Assembly: GCA_033344815.1 (NCBI GenBank)
Contig: JAWPMR010000001.1
Span: 730,136-794,135, forward strand
DNA from: Paracoccaceae bacterium
GTDB lineage: Bacteria; Pseudomonadota; Alphaproteobacteria; Rhodobacterales; Rhodobacteraceae
Length of the DNA: 64,000 nucleotides
Direction of reading: 5' to 3'
In this document: positions 30,393 to 39,108 of the stretch, in pieces
How positions within the stretch are numbered: the stretch's first letter is position 1
Layout: the number at the start of each line of letters is the position of its first letter
Translations under genes and position numbers: made by a program
Notes under the pieces: generated by a model
Database searches by the model: none
What the model saw: only the letters and a program-made list of their open reading frames with translations
What the model was told of the DNA's origin: nothing

Positions 30393-32255
30393 TTGCCAAC
30401 AGTGTTTGACAGTACAAAAGACAACCTTAACCGACTTCTTGAGCAGGTGGACGACCAAAACCTCCAGCTTCCGGACTTTCAACGAGACTGGGTCTGGGAC
30501 GAGGACGGCATACATGCGCTTTTGGTGAGCATTGTGCGCGGCTTCCCTGTGGGTGCCATTCTAACGCTTGAAGTCGGCGGTGAAGTGAATTTCAAGGCGC
30601 GACCGTTGGCAAATGCAAAGAGCAACGGACGCCTGCCAGCTGAATTTCTTTTGGACGGCCAACAGAGGCTGACCAGCCTCTATCAGTCGCTTTTACGCAA
30701 AGATGCAGTCAAAACGCGCACGGCAAAGGGTGCTTTGGCGGAGAGGCTCTTTTTCGTGGCTCTTGAAGCAGCGTCGCTTGAAGATAGCGATCCGGCTGAC
30801 TGGATCATAATGACACGAGGGGATGGTCGCGAAACAAGCAATTTCGGTCGCGACATTGACCGTGACTATTCAACCGCTGAGAAACAGTTTGCGGCACATG
30901 CCTTTCCACTAAATCAAGTGTTTGCGCCATTCGATTGGCTGTTCGCGTACAAAAACTACTGGAACGAGCGCGGCGAAGACACGCATGATAAAGAACAGGC
31001 TTTGAACCTGAAGGTGGTTAAACCCGTTCAAGCCTATCAGATGCCGATCATTCGGTTGTCGAAGGGGAACAGTCGCGAGGCGATCTGCACGGTCTTTGAG
31101 AAGGTGAACACCGGCGGCAAAAAGCTTGACGCGTTTGAGCTTCTAACGGCTGTCTTTGCAGCCAGTGAGTTCAATCTGCGTGAAGACTGGTTGGGGGTGG
31201 AAGGAAAGCCCGGGCGGCTTGACCGGCTGCGTGGGCTTGACAAGACAAGGGACATCTACGCGAAGCTGGCCAGTACCGACTTCCTGCAAGCCTGCACTGC
31301 TCTCTCCACGATGGATCGACGCAATGAAGCTGTCAAAGCAGGTCGCACTGGTAAAGACCTTCCGCCAGTTACAGTTCGCCGCGATGCTATGCTGAATTTG
31401 TCAATCGAGGAATACAAGCGGCTGGCAGATTCCGTCGAGGAGGGGTTTGCTCAAGCGAAGAAGTTCTTCACGTCTCAGCGCATCATCTGGGTGAAGGACG
31501 TGCCTTACCCCTCGCAGTTGATCACCCTTGCTGCAGTTTTTGCGAGGCTGCCTGCAAAGGAACGTACTGCGGCTGCGCATGACAAGCTCGATCACTGGTA
31601 TTGGAGCTGTGTCTTTGGCGAGCTTTATGCAGGGTCTGTCGAAACCCGTATTGCGCGTGACATTCCAGAGCTATTGGCTTGGATTCGTGAAGACGGCCCA
31701 CAACCTGCGACCATCGGCGATGCGGTCTTCCAGATCGACCGGCTAGATACGCTCCGCACGCGATTGGCCGCCGCTTACAAAGGCGTCAACGCGCGCTTGA
31801 TGCTCAGCGGCGCGCTGGACTTCATCAGTGGTGAGCCGTTCGAGATCATGACCTATTTTGACAGCCAGGTGGACATTCACCACATCTTCCCGCGCGACTG
31901 GTGCCACAAAAACGGCATCCCCGCGTCGCGCTACGATTCCATCATCAACAAGTCGCCGCTTTCCAAAATCAGCAACATTCGGATCGGAGGGCATGCGCCA
32001 TCCGTCTATCTCAAGCGCATCGAAGAAACGGATGGTCCGACGCCCGAACAGCTGAACGACATCTTGCGCACGCACCTGATCGACCCAGAACCACTACGCG
32101 CCGATGATTTCGACGCCTTCTGGACCTCTCGCCAAAATGCGCTTGCCGATCTGATTGGCACAGCCATGCGCCGCGACGTGATCCGCAATTCCCCAGCCGA
32201 GCCGGACGTGCAGGCCCCCTACGACCCGAGCGAAGAAGATGAGGCGGCAGCATGA
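30393..32255 (+). CDS. DUF262/HNH protein (GmrSD-like)
   Basis: The 620-aa protein has an N-terminal DUF262 (ParB/sulfiredoxin-like) domain, with LQLPDFQRDWVW near residue 24 and the DGQQRLTSLYQS NTPase motif near 88. A C-terminal HNH nuclease domain has DIHHIFPRDWC near 495. Fused DUF262-DUF1524 proteins such as GmrSD are nucleases that attack modified phage DNA. Here it sits between Res and Mod genes, so it may add a second, modification-dependent activity. The start is TTG 30393, which fits the family N-terminus PTVFDSTKDNL. Its stop overlaps the methyltransferase start (ATGA). Confidence 0.85.
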   Translation: MPTVFDSTKDNLNRLLEQVDDQNLQLPDFQRDWVWDEDGIHALLVSIVRGFPVGAILTLEVGGEVNFKARPLANAKSNGRLPAEFLLDGQQRLTSLYQSLLRKDAVKTRTAKGALAERLFFVALEAASLEDSDPADWIIMTRGDGRETSNFGRDIDRDYSTAEKQFAAHAFPLNQVFAPFDWLFAYKNYWNERGEDTHDKEQALNLKVVKPVQAYQMPIIRLSKGNSREAICTVFEKVNTGGKKLDAFELLTAVFAASEFNLREDWLGVEGKPGRLDRLRGLDKTRDIYAKLASTDFLQACTALSTMDRRNEAVKAGRTGKDLPPVTVRRDAMLNLSIEEYKRLADSVEEGFAQAKKFFTSQRIIWVKDVPYPSQLITLAAVFARLPAKERTAAAHDKLDHWYWSCVFGELYAGSVETRIARDIPELLAWIREDGPQPATIGDAVFQIDRLDTLRTRLAAAYKGVNARLMLSGALDFISGEPFEIMTYFDSQVDIHHIFPRDWCHKNGIPASRYDSIINKSPLSKISNIRIGGHAPSVYLKRIEETDGPTPEQLNDILRTHLIDPEPLRADDFDAFWTSRQNALADLIGTAMRRDVIRNSPAEPDVQAPYDPSEEDEAAA

Positions 32256-35200
32256 CCGATAAGAAAACACCAATCGATCCGATCACCCATGACGACGAGC
32301 GGGTGAACATTCCGACGCCGGAACTGGCTCCGATGATGGACCCGGATGATGCCAAGCCGATCAAGGTCGCCTATCAGCAGCGCAACCCGGACCTTGACCC
32401 GCAGCTGATCTGGCGCGGCAAGGATATCGACCAAGAGGCGGTGACTGCCGATGCGCCCCCAATCTATTTGCAGGAACAGGTGCATCCCAAGGCGATTATC
32501 GAAGACCTGCGCGCAGGCGGCAAACGCAATGGCGAGGGCGGCGGCGCGGACCTGTTTGACCATTTCGGCGTTACGGACGATGACCGCGAGGCGGAGGTGG
32601 AGTTCTACAAGCACCACAAGAAATGGTCGAACCGGATGATCCTTGGCGACGGGCTGCAAGTGATGGCGTCACTGGCAGAGCGTGAGGGGCTGAAGGGCCA
32701 GGTGCAGGCGATCTATATCGACCCGCCCTATGGAATTAAATTCAACTCTAACTTCCAATGGTCCACGACCAGCCGCGATGTGAAGGACGGCAAGCTGGAC
32801 CACCTGACGCGCGAGCCAGAGCAGGTGAAGGCCTTTCGCGACACATGGCGGGACGGGATACACTCCTATTTACAATATCTGCGCGACCGTCTGGTGGTGG
32901 CGCGGGAATTGCTGACCGAGAGCGGGTCCTGCTTTGTTCAGATCGGGGATGAGAACGTGCACCGCGTGCGGGCGTTGATGGATGAGGTTTTCGGGCAGGA
33001 AAACTTTGTAGTCCAAATCACCGTTGTGAAAACATCGGGTTTGTCCGCTTCAAGTCGTATCTCAGCCTCTACAGACTATGTGATTTGGTATGCAAAGTCA
33101 GCAGATTCAATTAAATACCGTCCACTTGCGCTAGAACGTGACATCGCTGGTCCTGCTGGTGTCAATTTCAGGTTGAGGCTAAATGAATTCGGTCAGCCTG
33201 AGCGAATTAAAGGAGGTGAAACCCCCGATCCAGAGGAAGCTTGTCGCCTAGTTCTTCTAACTAAACCGGGACCGGGCCGAAAGTTCGATTTCAACTTCGA
33301 AGGCACGACTTTTGACTCGGGCGTGCGGTGGTGGGGCACGACTGAAGAGAACTTAGGCAGAGTTAAGAACGCCGGGAGGATAGGTCGATCGGGCAGCAAT
33401 ATTGCATACTTGAGGGCATGGATAGACTATGCAGTTGCACCACTTGACAATGTCTGGACCGACACCGGTACCGGAGGTTTTCTCGAAGACAAGATTTACG
33501 TAGTTCAGACAATCCAAAAAATCATTCAGCGTTGCATCTTGTTGTCTACCGATCCCGGCGATCTTGTACTGGATCCAACATGTGGCTCCGGCACAACCGC
33601 AAATGTCGCCGAACAATGGGGCCGCCGCTGGATCACCATCGATACCTCACGTGTGGCGCTCGCTCTGGCCCGCGCGCGGATCATGGGGGCGAAATATCCG
33701 TGGTATCTGCTCCAAGACAGCAAAGACGGTCAGAAGAAAGAGGCAGAGGTCACGCGCTCCGCCCCTGCAACGGCAGACACCTACAACGACATCCGCCATG
33801 GCTTTGTCTACAACCGCGTCCCTCACATCACAATGAAATCTGTCGCCAACAACATTGAGATCGACGAGATCTGGGAACAGCGTCAACCCGCCGTCGAAGC
33901 CGCCCGCACAGCACTCAACGCCGCCCTGCAAGGCCAGACGGACCTCTTCCCCGTGGAAACAGGTGGCCGCAACGGCCAAAACATCGACTTTACCGCGTCA
34001 GGCGAGAATGAGATGCCCAGCGGAGAGATGGCCCCGGCCAACGGTTTCATGGAATGGGAAATCCCCCGTGAACCCGGCACGCCATGGCCCGTCGACCACC
34101 GCGCCGCCTACGCCGCCGCGCGCACCATGTCCGATGACCTGACCCCCGCCAAACGCCGCAAAGCCGAAGCGGGCCTGTCTGAGCTTAATGAGCTGCGCGG
34201 CACGTCATGGGATTTCGACACGCTCCCCGAACGCTCCGTCACGCCTTGGCCCAAAGCAGCCGAAGAGGCTCTGAAAACCTTCTGGGAGGCCCGCATCGCG
34301 CGCCAAACCGAGATCGACGCCTCCATCGCCGCGAAGGCAGATTTCGAATACCTCTACGACAAACCCTACGAGGATAAGAAACGCGTCCGCGTTGCAGGCC
34401 CCTTCACTGTTGAGTCCCTGTCGCCCCACCGGACCCAAGCCGTCAACGAACATGGCGAGATCATCGACGAAGTTGACGCTGCCTCCGGCCAACGCATGCG
34501 CGGCGCACAAGAGGCCGACAACTACCGCGAGGCGATGTTGGAAAACCTGCGCAAAGCGGGCGTGCAGCAATCTGGCAAAGAAGACGCAATCAAGTTCAGC
34601 TCTCTCGTCCCATGGCCCGGCGAATGGATCGCCGCCGAAGGCAAGTACATGGAAGGCGACCCGGACGCGAGCAGCGGGATCGAGCGCCGCGCCGGTGTGT
34701 TCATCGGCCCCGAATACGGCACCGTCCAACGCGCTGATCTGGTCGCCGCCGCGCGAGAGGCGGCCGATGCCGGTCTGGACATCGTAATCGCCTGCGCCTT
34801 CAACTTCGACGCCCACACTGCCGAGTTCCGCAAACTGGGCCGCGTGCCGATCCTGCAGGCGCGCATGAACCCCGATCTGCATATGGCGGGCGATTTGAAA
34901 GCCGGTGGCGGCAACCTGTTCGTTGTGTTCGGTGAGCCGGACATCAAGCTGGTTGAAGAGGATGGCGATTTCCGTGTCGAATTGCTTGGGGTCGATATCT
35001 TCAAGCCCTCAACTGGGCAGGTCATCTCCTCCGAGCCGGACGATATCGCCTGCTGGTTCATCGACACCGACTACAACGAAGAAAGCTTCTTCGTACGCCA
35101 TGCCTACTTCCCAGGGGCAGACATCCCCTACAAACAACTGAAGACGACGCTGAAGGGAGAGGTCGATCAAGAGGCTTGGGACAGCCTGAAACGCACAGTA

Positions 35201-35293
35201 TCGCGTCCGTTCGTACGGCCCAGGTCAGGGAGGATTGCGGTGAAGGTGATCAACCATCTGGGCGATGAAGTGATGAAGGTTTTGGGGGTTTAG
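32252..35293 (+). CDS. DNA adenine-N6 methyltransferase, type III Mod-like
   Basis: The 1013-aa enzyme has the beta-class order: catalytic DPPYGIKFNSNF near residue 157 first, and the SAM-binding DPTCGSGTTANVAEQWGRRW near 440 later, with the target-recognition region between them. The remaining 560 residues are unusually long for a Mod subunit and contain regions not recognised. Bases of about 33000-33550 (recognition region) are clearly richer in A and T than the rest, as if exchanged. It protects host DNA from the Res-like partner. It is coupled by overlap to the DUF262 gene upstream and followed three bases later by a small gene. Confidence 0.9.
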   Translation: MTDKKTPIDPITHDDERVNIPTPELAPMMDPDDAKPIKVAYQQRNPDLDPQLIWRGKDIDQEAVTADAPPIYLQEQVHPKAIIEDLRAGGKRNGEGGGADLFDHFGVTDDDREAEVEFYKHHKKWSNRMILGDGLQVMASLAEREGLKGQVQAIYIDPPYGIKFNSNFQWSTTSRDVKDGKLDHLTREPEQVKAFRDTWRDGIHSYLQYLRDRLVVARELLTESGSCFVQIGDENVHRVRALMDEVFGQENFVVQITVVKTSGLSASSRISASTDYVIWYAKSADSIKYRPLALERDIAGPAGVNFRLRLNEFGQPERIKGGETPDPEEACRLVLLTKPGPGRKFDFNFEGTTFDSGVRWWGTTEENLGRVKNAGRIGRSGSNIAYLRAWIDYAVAPLDNVWTDTGTGGFLEDKIYVVQTIQKIIQRCILLSTDPGDLVLDPTCGSGTTANVAEQWGRRWITIDTSRVALALARARIMGAKYPWYLLQDSKDGQKKEAEVTRSAPATADTYNDIRHGFVYNRVPHITMKSVANNIEIDEIWEQRQPAVEAARTALNAALQGQTDLFPVETGGRNGQNIDFTASGENEMPSGEMAPANGFMEWEIPREPGTPWPVDHRAAYAAARTMSDDLTPAKRRKAEAGLSELNELRGTSWDFDTLPERSVTPWPKAAEEALKTFWEARIARQTEIDASIAAKADFEYLYDKPYEDKKRVRVAGPFTVESLSPHRTQAVNEHGEIIDEVDAASGQRMRGAQEADNYREAMLENLRKAGVQQSGKEDAIKFSSLVPWPGEWIAAEGKYMEGDPDASSGIERRAGVFIGPEYGTVQRADLVAAAREAADAGLDIVIACAFNFDAHTAEFRKLGRVPILQARMNPDLHMAGDLKAGGGNLFVVFGEPDIKLVEEDGDFRVELLGVDIFKPSTGQVISSEPDDIACWFIDTDYNEESFFVRHAYFPGADIPYKQLKTTLKGEVDQEAWDSLKRTVSRPFVRPRSGRIAVKVINHLGDEVMKVLGV

Positions 35294-35296
35294 ACG

Positions 35297-35512
35297 ATGA
35301 CACTTGATGAAGCCGCGAGGCGCTTAGCTGAGATGTACCACGATCCTGCAACTGGCAAGGTGGTCTCTATCCATTTGTTTGGCATCACCCATGCAGACGC
35401 AATCGATGGGATGTCCTTAGAAGAAGTCGTAGTTAGAGCCGGGTTGAAGAAAAGTTATCAAACGGAAGTTCGCAAAGGGATGAACCTTGCCAGGTACGTA
35501 TCGATAAAATGA
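35297..35512 (+). CDS. Small protein between Mod and RelE-UvrD genes
   Basis: This 71-aa soluble protein starts three bases after the methyltransferase stop and overlaps the next start by four bases. It is helical, with a possible helix-turn-helix (SLEEVVVRAGLKKSYQTEVRKGMNLARYV). No family is named with confidence. Because the next protein begins with a RelE toxin-like domain, a small upstream partner that overlaps it has the position of an antitoxin; this is inference. Confidence 0.65.
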   Translation: MTLDEAARRLAEMYHDPATGKVVSIHLFGITHADAIDGMSLEEVVVRAGLKKSYQTEVRKGMNLARYVSIK

Positions 35513-37545
35513 CCCATCGCATTGCCGATACGTTCTATGATGCCCTAGCAAGACTTACGTCGCAGGAACAGAAGGCTGTCAAAACCACAGTTTTTGACTT
35601 TCAAATGGACCCAAGTCTTCCAGGGCTTTCCATGCACCGCGTTGATCGGGCTCGGGACCCCGGCTTTTGGACAGCACGCGTCAATCGCGACATTCGGATG
35701 GTCATTCACAAACGTGATCAAGATACGCTTCTAGCTTGGGTTGGGCATCATGATGACGCCTACCGTTGGGCTGAAACTCGACGGATCGAAAGCCACCCCA
35801 AGACCGGCGCAATCCAGATTGTGGAGGCGCGGGAAACCGTCGAAGACATCGTGATCCCGAACTACGTCCAAGAAGACATTCCCATGCCGCGGCTCTTTGC
35901 GGATGAAACCGACGACACGTTGTTGTCCTGGGGCATCCCTACCGATTGGCTTGAAACGGTCCGTGCTGTCACCGAGGACACGATCCTAGAAATCGCAGGA
36001 TATCTGCCAGCAGAGGCGGCGGAAGCGATTGTTCAGGCCGCCACCGGTGTTCGTCCCACGCCAGCCGAACCCATTGCTGCCAGTGCAGACCCTTGGAGCC
36101 ATCCCGATGCAGAGCGTCGGTTTCGGGTTATGGACAATCTGGAAGAGCTCAAGGCGGCGCTCGACTCCCCATGGGAGAAATGGTCGGTCTTCCTGCATCC
36201 GGCACAGCGCGAGTTTGTTGATCGCGACTTCAACGGCCCAGCCCGGGTTATCGGTTCGGCTGGGACAGGAAAGACTGTGGTCGCGCTTCATAGGGCCGTG
36301 CGGCTGGCGAAATCTGAGAATGCGCGCGTAATGCTGGCAACCTTCAACGAAAATCTCGCACTCAGGCTCGCTGAAAAGGTACCATTGATTGCAAATCTGA
36401 CGGTTGCGGGGCGGATCGAAGTTGCCGCTCTCCAAAAGACGATAAACCAGCAATATTTCGAACAATTTGGTAGTTTTGAGATCGCATCGGACGACGATCT
36501 GAAGCAGTTGTTGCAATTGGTAGCCGACAAACAGGGTAATCCGGTCGACCGAGATTTCCTCTTTGATGAGTGGTCTTTGATCGTTGACGCCTGGAACGTG
36601 CAGTCAGCTGATGAATATCGTGATCTGCCGAGGCTTGGTCGCAAGGTGCGCATGGCGGCATCAAGAAAGGATGAACTGTGGAAGGTCTTCCAGGCTGTCC
36701 GTTCAGGTTTGGCAGCGCTTGGCAAAAAAACCTCGGCTCAGCTTGCACACGAGCTAAGGAGGAACGGAACGTGGCCGTACACACATGTCCTCGTCGATGA
36801 GGCGCAGGACATTTCGGTGCCAGAACTTCTGTTGCTCGGTGAAAAGCTCGGCCACGCACAAAACGGATTGTTCTTCGCAGGTGATATCGGGCAGCGTATC
36901 TTTCGAGCGCCCTTCCCATGGAGTGCAACGCGGGTCCAGGTTAGAGGAAGATCGCGTAGCTTGAAAGTGAACTATCGTACTTCGCATCAAATCCGCATGG
37001 GAAGTGAAACGCTACTTCCAGAAACGCTCGTCGAGGCGGATGGCGCTGAGGAAAGTAGGCTGGGAGTGACCTCAGTCTTTGAAGGCCCGTGGCCCACGGT
37101 TCGGTCATTCAAAGACCGGTCCGACGAGATGCAAAGGGTATCCAGCTGGATCGCAGAATTGGTCGCGAGCGGTTTGGCCGAAGACGAGATTGCGGTGCTT
37201 GTCCGAACTGAGGCTTTGCTTGAAGAGTTGTCAGGTTCCTGGATGACCGATTTCCCAAAGTTGAATTGGCTGAGCATGCATGCTGCCAAAGGCTCTGAGT
37301 TTCAAGCAGTGGCGGTGGTATCGCTAGATCAATCAGTCTTCCCTGACGAGGAAAGGCTGCTTTCCGCGAAAGACGAGAGCCAATTGGATGAAGTGATGTC
37401 TACGGAGAGACACTTGCTCTACGTCGCGGCCACTCGGGCACGAGACCACTTGTGGCTCTCCGGTGTGGAACCGATTTCGGAGTTTGTAACAGATCTCAAG
37501 GCGCTGGCAGGTCCACTGGCGACCAATCAAAGGGTGGACAGATGA
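35509..37545 (+). CDS. RelE-like domain fused to UvrD-type helicase
   Basis: The 678-aa protein starts with about 90 residues that resemble a RelE/ParE toxin fold (ADTFYDALARLTSQEQKAV...ARVNRDIRMVIHKRD...VGHHDDAYRWAE). A linker of about 150 residues follows, then an SF1 helicase: Walker A GSAGTGKTVVALHRA near 249, Walker B VLVDEAQDIS near 429, SMHAAKGSEF, and LLYVAATRARDHLWLSG at the end. At about 430 residues the helicase part is shorter than UvrD or Rep. It could unwind or strip foreign DNA while the RelE part senses or cleaves RNA; the roles are inferred. Start and stop both overlap neighbours by ATGA. Confidence 0.85.
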   Translation: MTHRIADTFYDALARLTSQEQKAVKTTVFDFQMDPSLPGLSMHRVDRARDPGFWTARVNRDIRMVIHKRDQDTLLAWVGHHDDAYRWAETRRIESHPKTGAIQIVEARETVEDIVIPNYVQEDIPMPRLFADETDDTLLSWGIPTDWLETVRAVTEDTILEIAGYLPAEAAEAIVQAATGVRPTPAEPIAASADPWSHPDAERRFRVMDNLEELKAALDSPWEKWSVFLHPAQREFVDRDFNGPARVIGSAGTGKTVVALHRAVRLAKSENARVMLATFNENLALRLAEKVPLIANLTVAGRIEVAALQKTINQQYFEQFGSFEIASDDDLKQLLQLVADKQGNPVDRDFLFDEWSLIVDAWNVQSADEYRDLPRLGRKVRMAASRKDELWKVFQAVRSGLAALGKKTSAQLAHELRRNGTWPYTHVLVDEAQDISVPELLLLGEKLGHAQNGLFFAGDIGQRIFRAPFPWSATRVQVRGRSRSLKVNYRTSHQIRMGSETLLPETLVEADGAEESRLGVTSVFEGPWPTVRSFKDRSDEMQRVSSWIAELVASGLAEDEIAVLVRTEALLEELSGSWMTDFPKLNWLSMHAAKGSEFQAVAVVSLDQSVFPDEERLLSAKDESQLDEVMSTERHLLYVAATRARDHLWLSGVEPISEFVTDLKALAGPLATNQRVDR

Positions 37546-38963
37546 AAGACTACATCAGCGAGTACCGCAAAAACCGCCCCATCTATAAGGCATTGTGTTC
37601 AGTTGTGGCGCAAGTTATCGAAGCTTCGTTCGGGCAGGCCAATGTAAGGTTCCACTCGATTGATCCACGGGCGAAAGACGTCGAGAGTTTTGAACGGAAG
37701 GCGTGCAAAACGGACGACGCAGGTGCAGCGAAGTACCAAAACCCGCTCGAAGAGATTACAGATTTGGCGGGTGTGAGGGTGATTGTTTTCACCATCGACG
37801 ACATCGCAATGGTGACAGAATTTGTTGATGAGAACTTTGAAATTATTGAGAAAAGAGACGTTGGCGAGGAACGTGTCGAAAAGGGTCAGTTTGGGTATCA
37901 GAGCATTCACTATTTGGTTCGACTAACCGAAGAGCGGTTGGCTCTCCCAGAATTTGCAGCCTATCGAAATTATGTGTGTGAAATTCAAGTGAGAACAGTT
38001 TTGCAGCACGCTTGGGCCGAAATGGAACATGATATCCAGTACAAGGGTAGCAAGAACATTCCTAAAACCGTGAGGCGCAAGTTTCTGTCCCTAGCGGGTC
38101 TGCTTGAAATCGCCGACCGCGAGTTTGCGTCAATTCAGAGGGCAGACCGAGAGCTCAAGAGGGGCATCCTTACCGATCTGCAGAAAGATTTAACTAAAGA
38201 CGCCATAACCTCTCCTGGGGAACAGACGACTTACGGTGGCACAACTGCCAACGTTGAAAAAAATACCTCTGGAGTACAAGTTCGAGATTTGCTCTCCGAG
38301 GGGAGATATGCAGAAGCAATTGAATTATATAATAAAAAGATAGAAAGCGAGCCAACTAGCTATACCCTTTTCATAGGTAGAGCCCGAGCGCTGTTTTTGG
38401 TGGGAGAAACAGAAAAGGCGTTGAAGGATCTGGACAAGGTCGATGAGTTGCAAGCTGATAACCCACATGCAGCTTCGTTGAGATCAAAGATCGTCGGTGG
38501 CCGCGCCCCGCAAACTTTAGCGATCGAACGGACAAATCCGAATGCCGACATAAAGAGAGGGGACGATGCTCTAGCTGACGGAGATGCCGAAGCAGCCTTT
38601 TCCCTCTACTCCGACGCCCAGTCCGCTGGCGCGTCTTGGCCCTTTACAACGTTCAAAATGGCACTGGCGGGAGCGGTAGCAGGAGATTTTAAGGGTGCGG
38701 AGATTCTACTTGGTGAACTTAAGATCAACCCGGGCACACCAATGGAAATCAACATTCGCGCGCTCAAAACCATCCTTATAGTTTGCCAAGATCAAGAGGG
38801 CTTCACCGAAAACTTACAGGGGCTGAAAACATTGGTTGAAGACAAGGGCGACTTCAACTTTGACTTGTCGCCACTTTCGCTGTTGGACGAACTCAGAGAT
38901 GCTGAACGTTGGGGCGACAAAGCTTCGAGTGTTGCCGAAGTTCTTGATGTTCTGAAGGGGTGA
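37542..38963 (+). CDS. RelA/SpoT-domain nucleotide synthetase with TPR region
   Basis: The 473-aa protein has a (p)ppGpp synthetase-type domain at about residues 20-190. The ATP-binding RxKxxxS pattern is R43-x-K45-x3-S49, then ITDLAGVRVI with Asp near 74, FGYQSIHYLV near 116 and CEIQVRTVLQHAWAEMEHD. No hydrolase (HD) domain is present. The C-terminal half holds TPR-like helices (LLSEGRYAEAIELYNKKIESEP, RALFLVGETEKALKDL). Standalone synthetases of this fold include small alarmone synthetases and toxic or phage-sensing enzymes (toxSAS, CapRel). Its ATGA overlap with the helicase gene makes it the last member of the restriction operon. Confidence 0.82.
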   Translation: MKDYISEYRKNRPIYKALCSVVAQVIEASFGQANVRFHSIDPRAKDVESFERKACKTDDAGAAKYQNPLEEITDLAGVRVIVFTIDDIAMVTEFVDENFEIIEKRDVGEERVEKGQFGYQSIHYLVRLTEERLALPEFAAYRNYVCEIQVRTVLQHAWAEMEHDIQYKGSKNIPKTVRRKFLSLAGLLEIADREFASIQRADRELKRGILTDLQKDLTKDAITSPGEQTTYGGTTANVEKNTSGVQVRDLLSEGRYAEAIELYNKKIESEPTSYTLFIGRARALFLVGETEKALKDLDKVDELQADNPHAASLRSKIVGGRAPQTLAIERTNPNADIKRGDDALADGDAEAAFSLYSDAQSAGASWPFTTFKMALAGAVAGDFKGAEILLGELKINPGTPMEINIRALKTILIVCQDQEGFTENLQGLKTLVEDKGDFNFDLSPLSLLDELRDAERWGDKASSVAEVLDVLKG

Positions 38964-39069
38964 ATAGTCCGCCAGCTTCAGTACGCACTGTGGTGCAATT
39001 TGTGGTAAATTATCATATATTTCATTTTTTATCATTGTTAAACAGAGTCTTATCTAAATACAGATGCTT

Positions 39070-39085
39070 CCTTCGTCTCCGCCAC
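39070..39085 (+). repeat. attR, right attachment repeat
   Basis: CCTTCGTCTCCGCCAC is an exact copy of the last bases of tRNA-Ser at 17903-17918. It is not part of a tRNA here and marks the right end of the island. Another integrase gene begins 24 bases further, as if a second element had used the same site. Confidence 0.8.
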
Positions 39086-39108
39086 TACACCTAACCTATT
39101 GACGGATA

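Larger units (their letters stand above)
17903..39085. mobile_element. Integrative mobilizable element in tRNA-Ser
   Basis: A 21.2 kb island begins at the 3' end of tRNA-Ser and ends at a 16-bp repeat of that end at 39070-39085. Directly inside the left end are a P4-type integrase, an excisionase-like gene, a replisome-organizer-like gene and a MobC-relaxase module. No mating-pair-formation genes are present, so it should need a helper for transfer. Cargo comprises a nitrilase-fold protein, an XRE regulator, a metallophosphoesterase and a six-gene restriction/RelE-UvrD/RelA operon. The integrase reading frame has a stop near its start, so mobility may be lost. Confidence 0.85.

Noticed and set aside
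27351-38963. Classical two-gene type III restriction, BREX, DISARM or Gabija system
   Set aside because: Key members are missing (no BrxL/PglZ, no DrmA/B, no OLD-family GajA), and extra proteins not found in two-gene type III systems are part of the same transcription unit.
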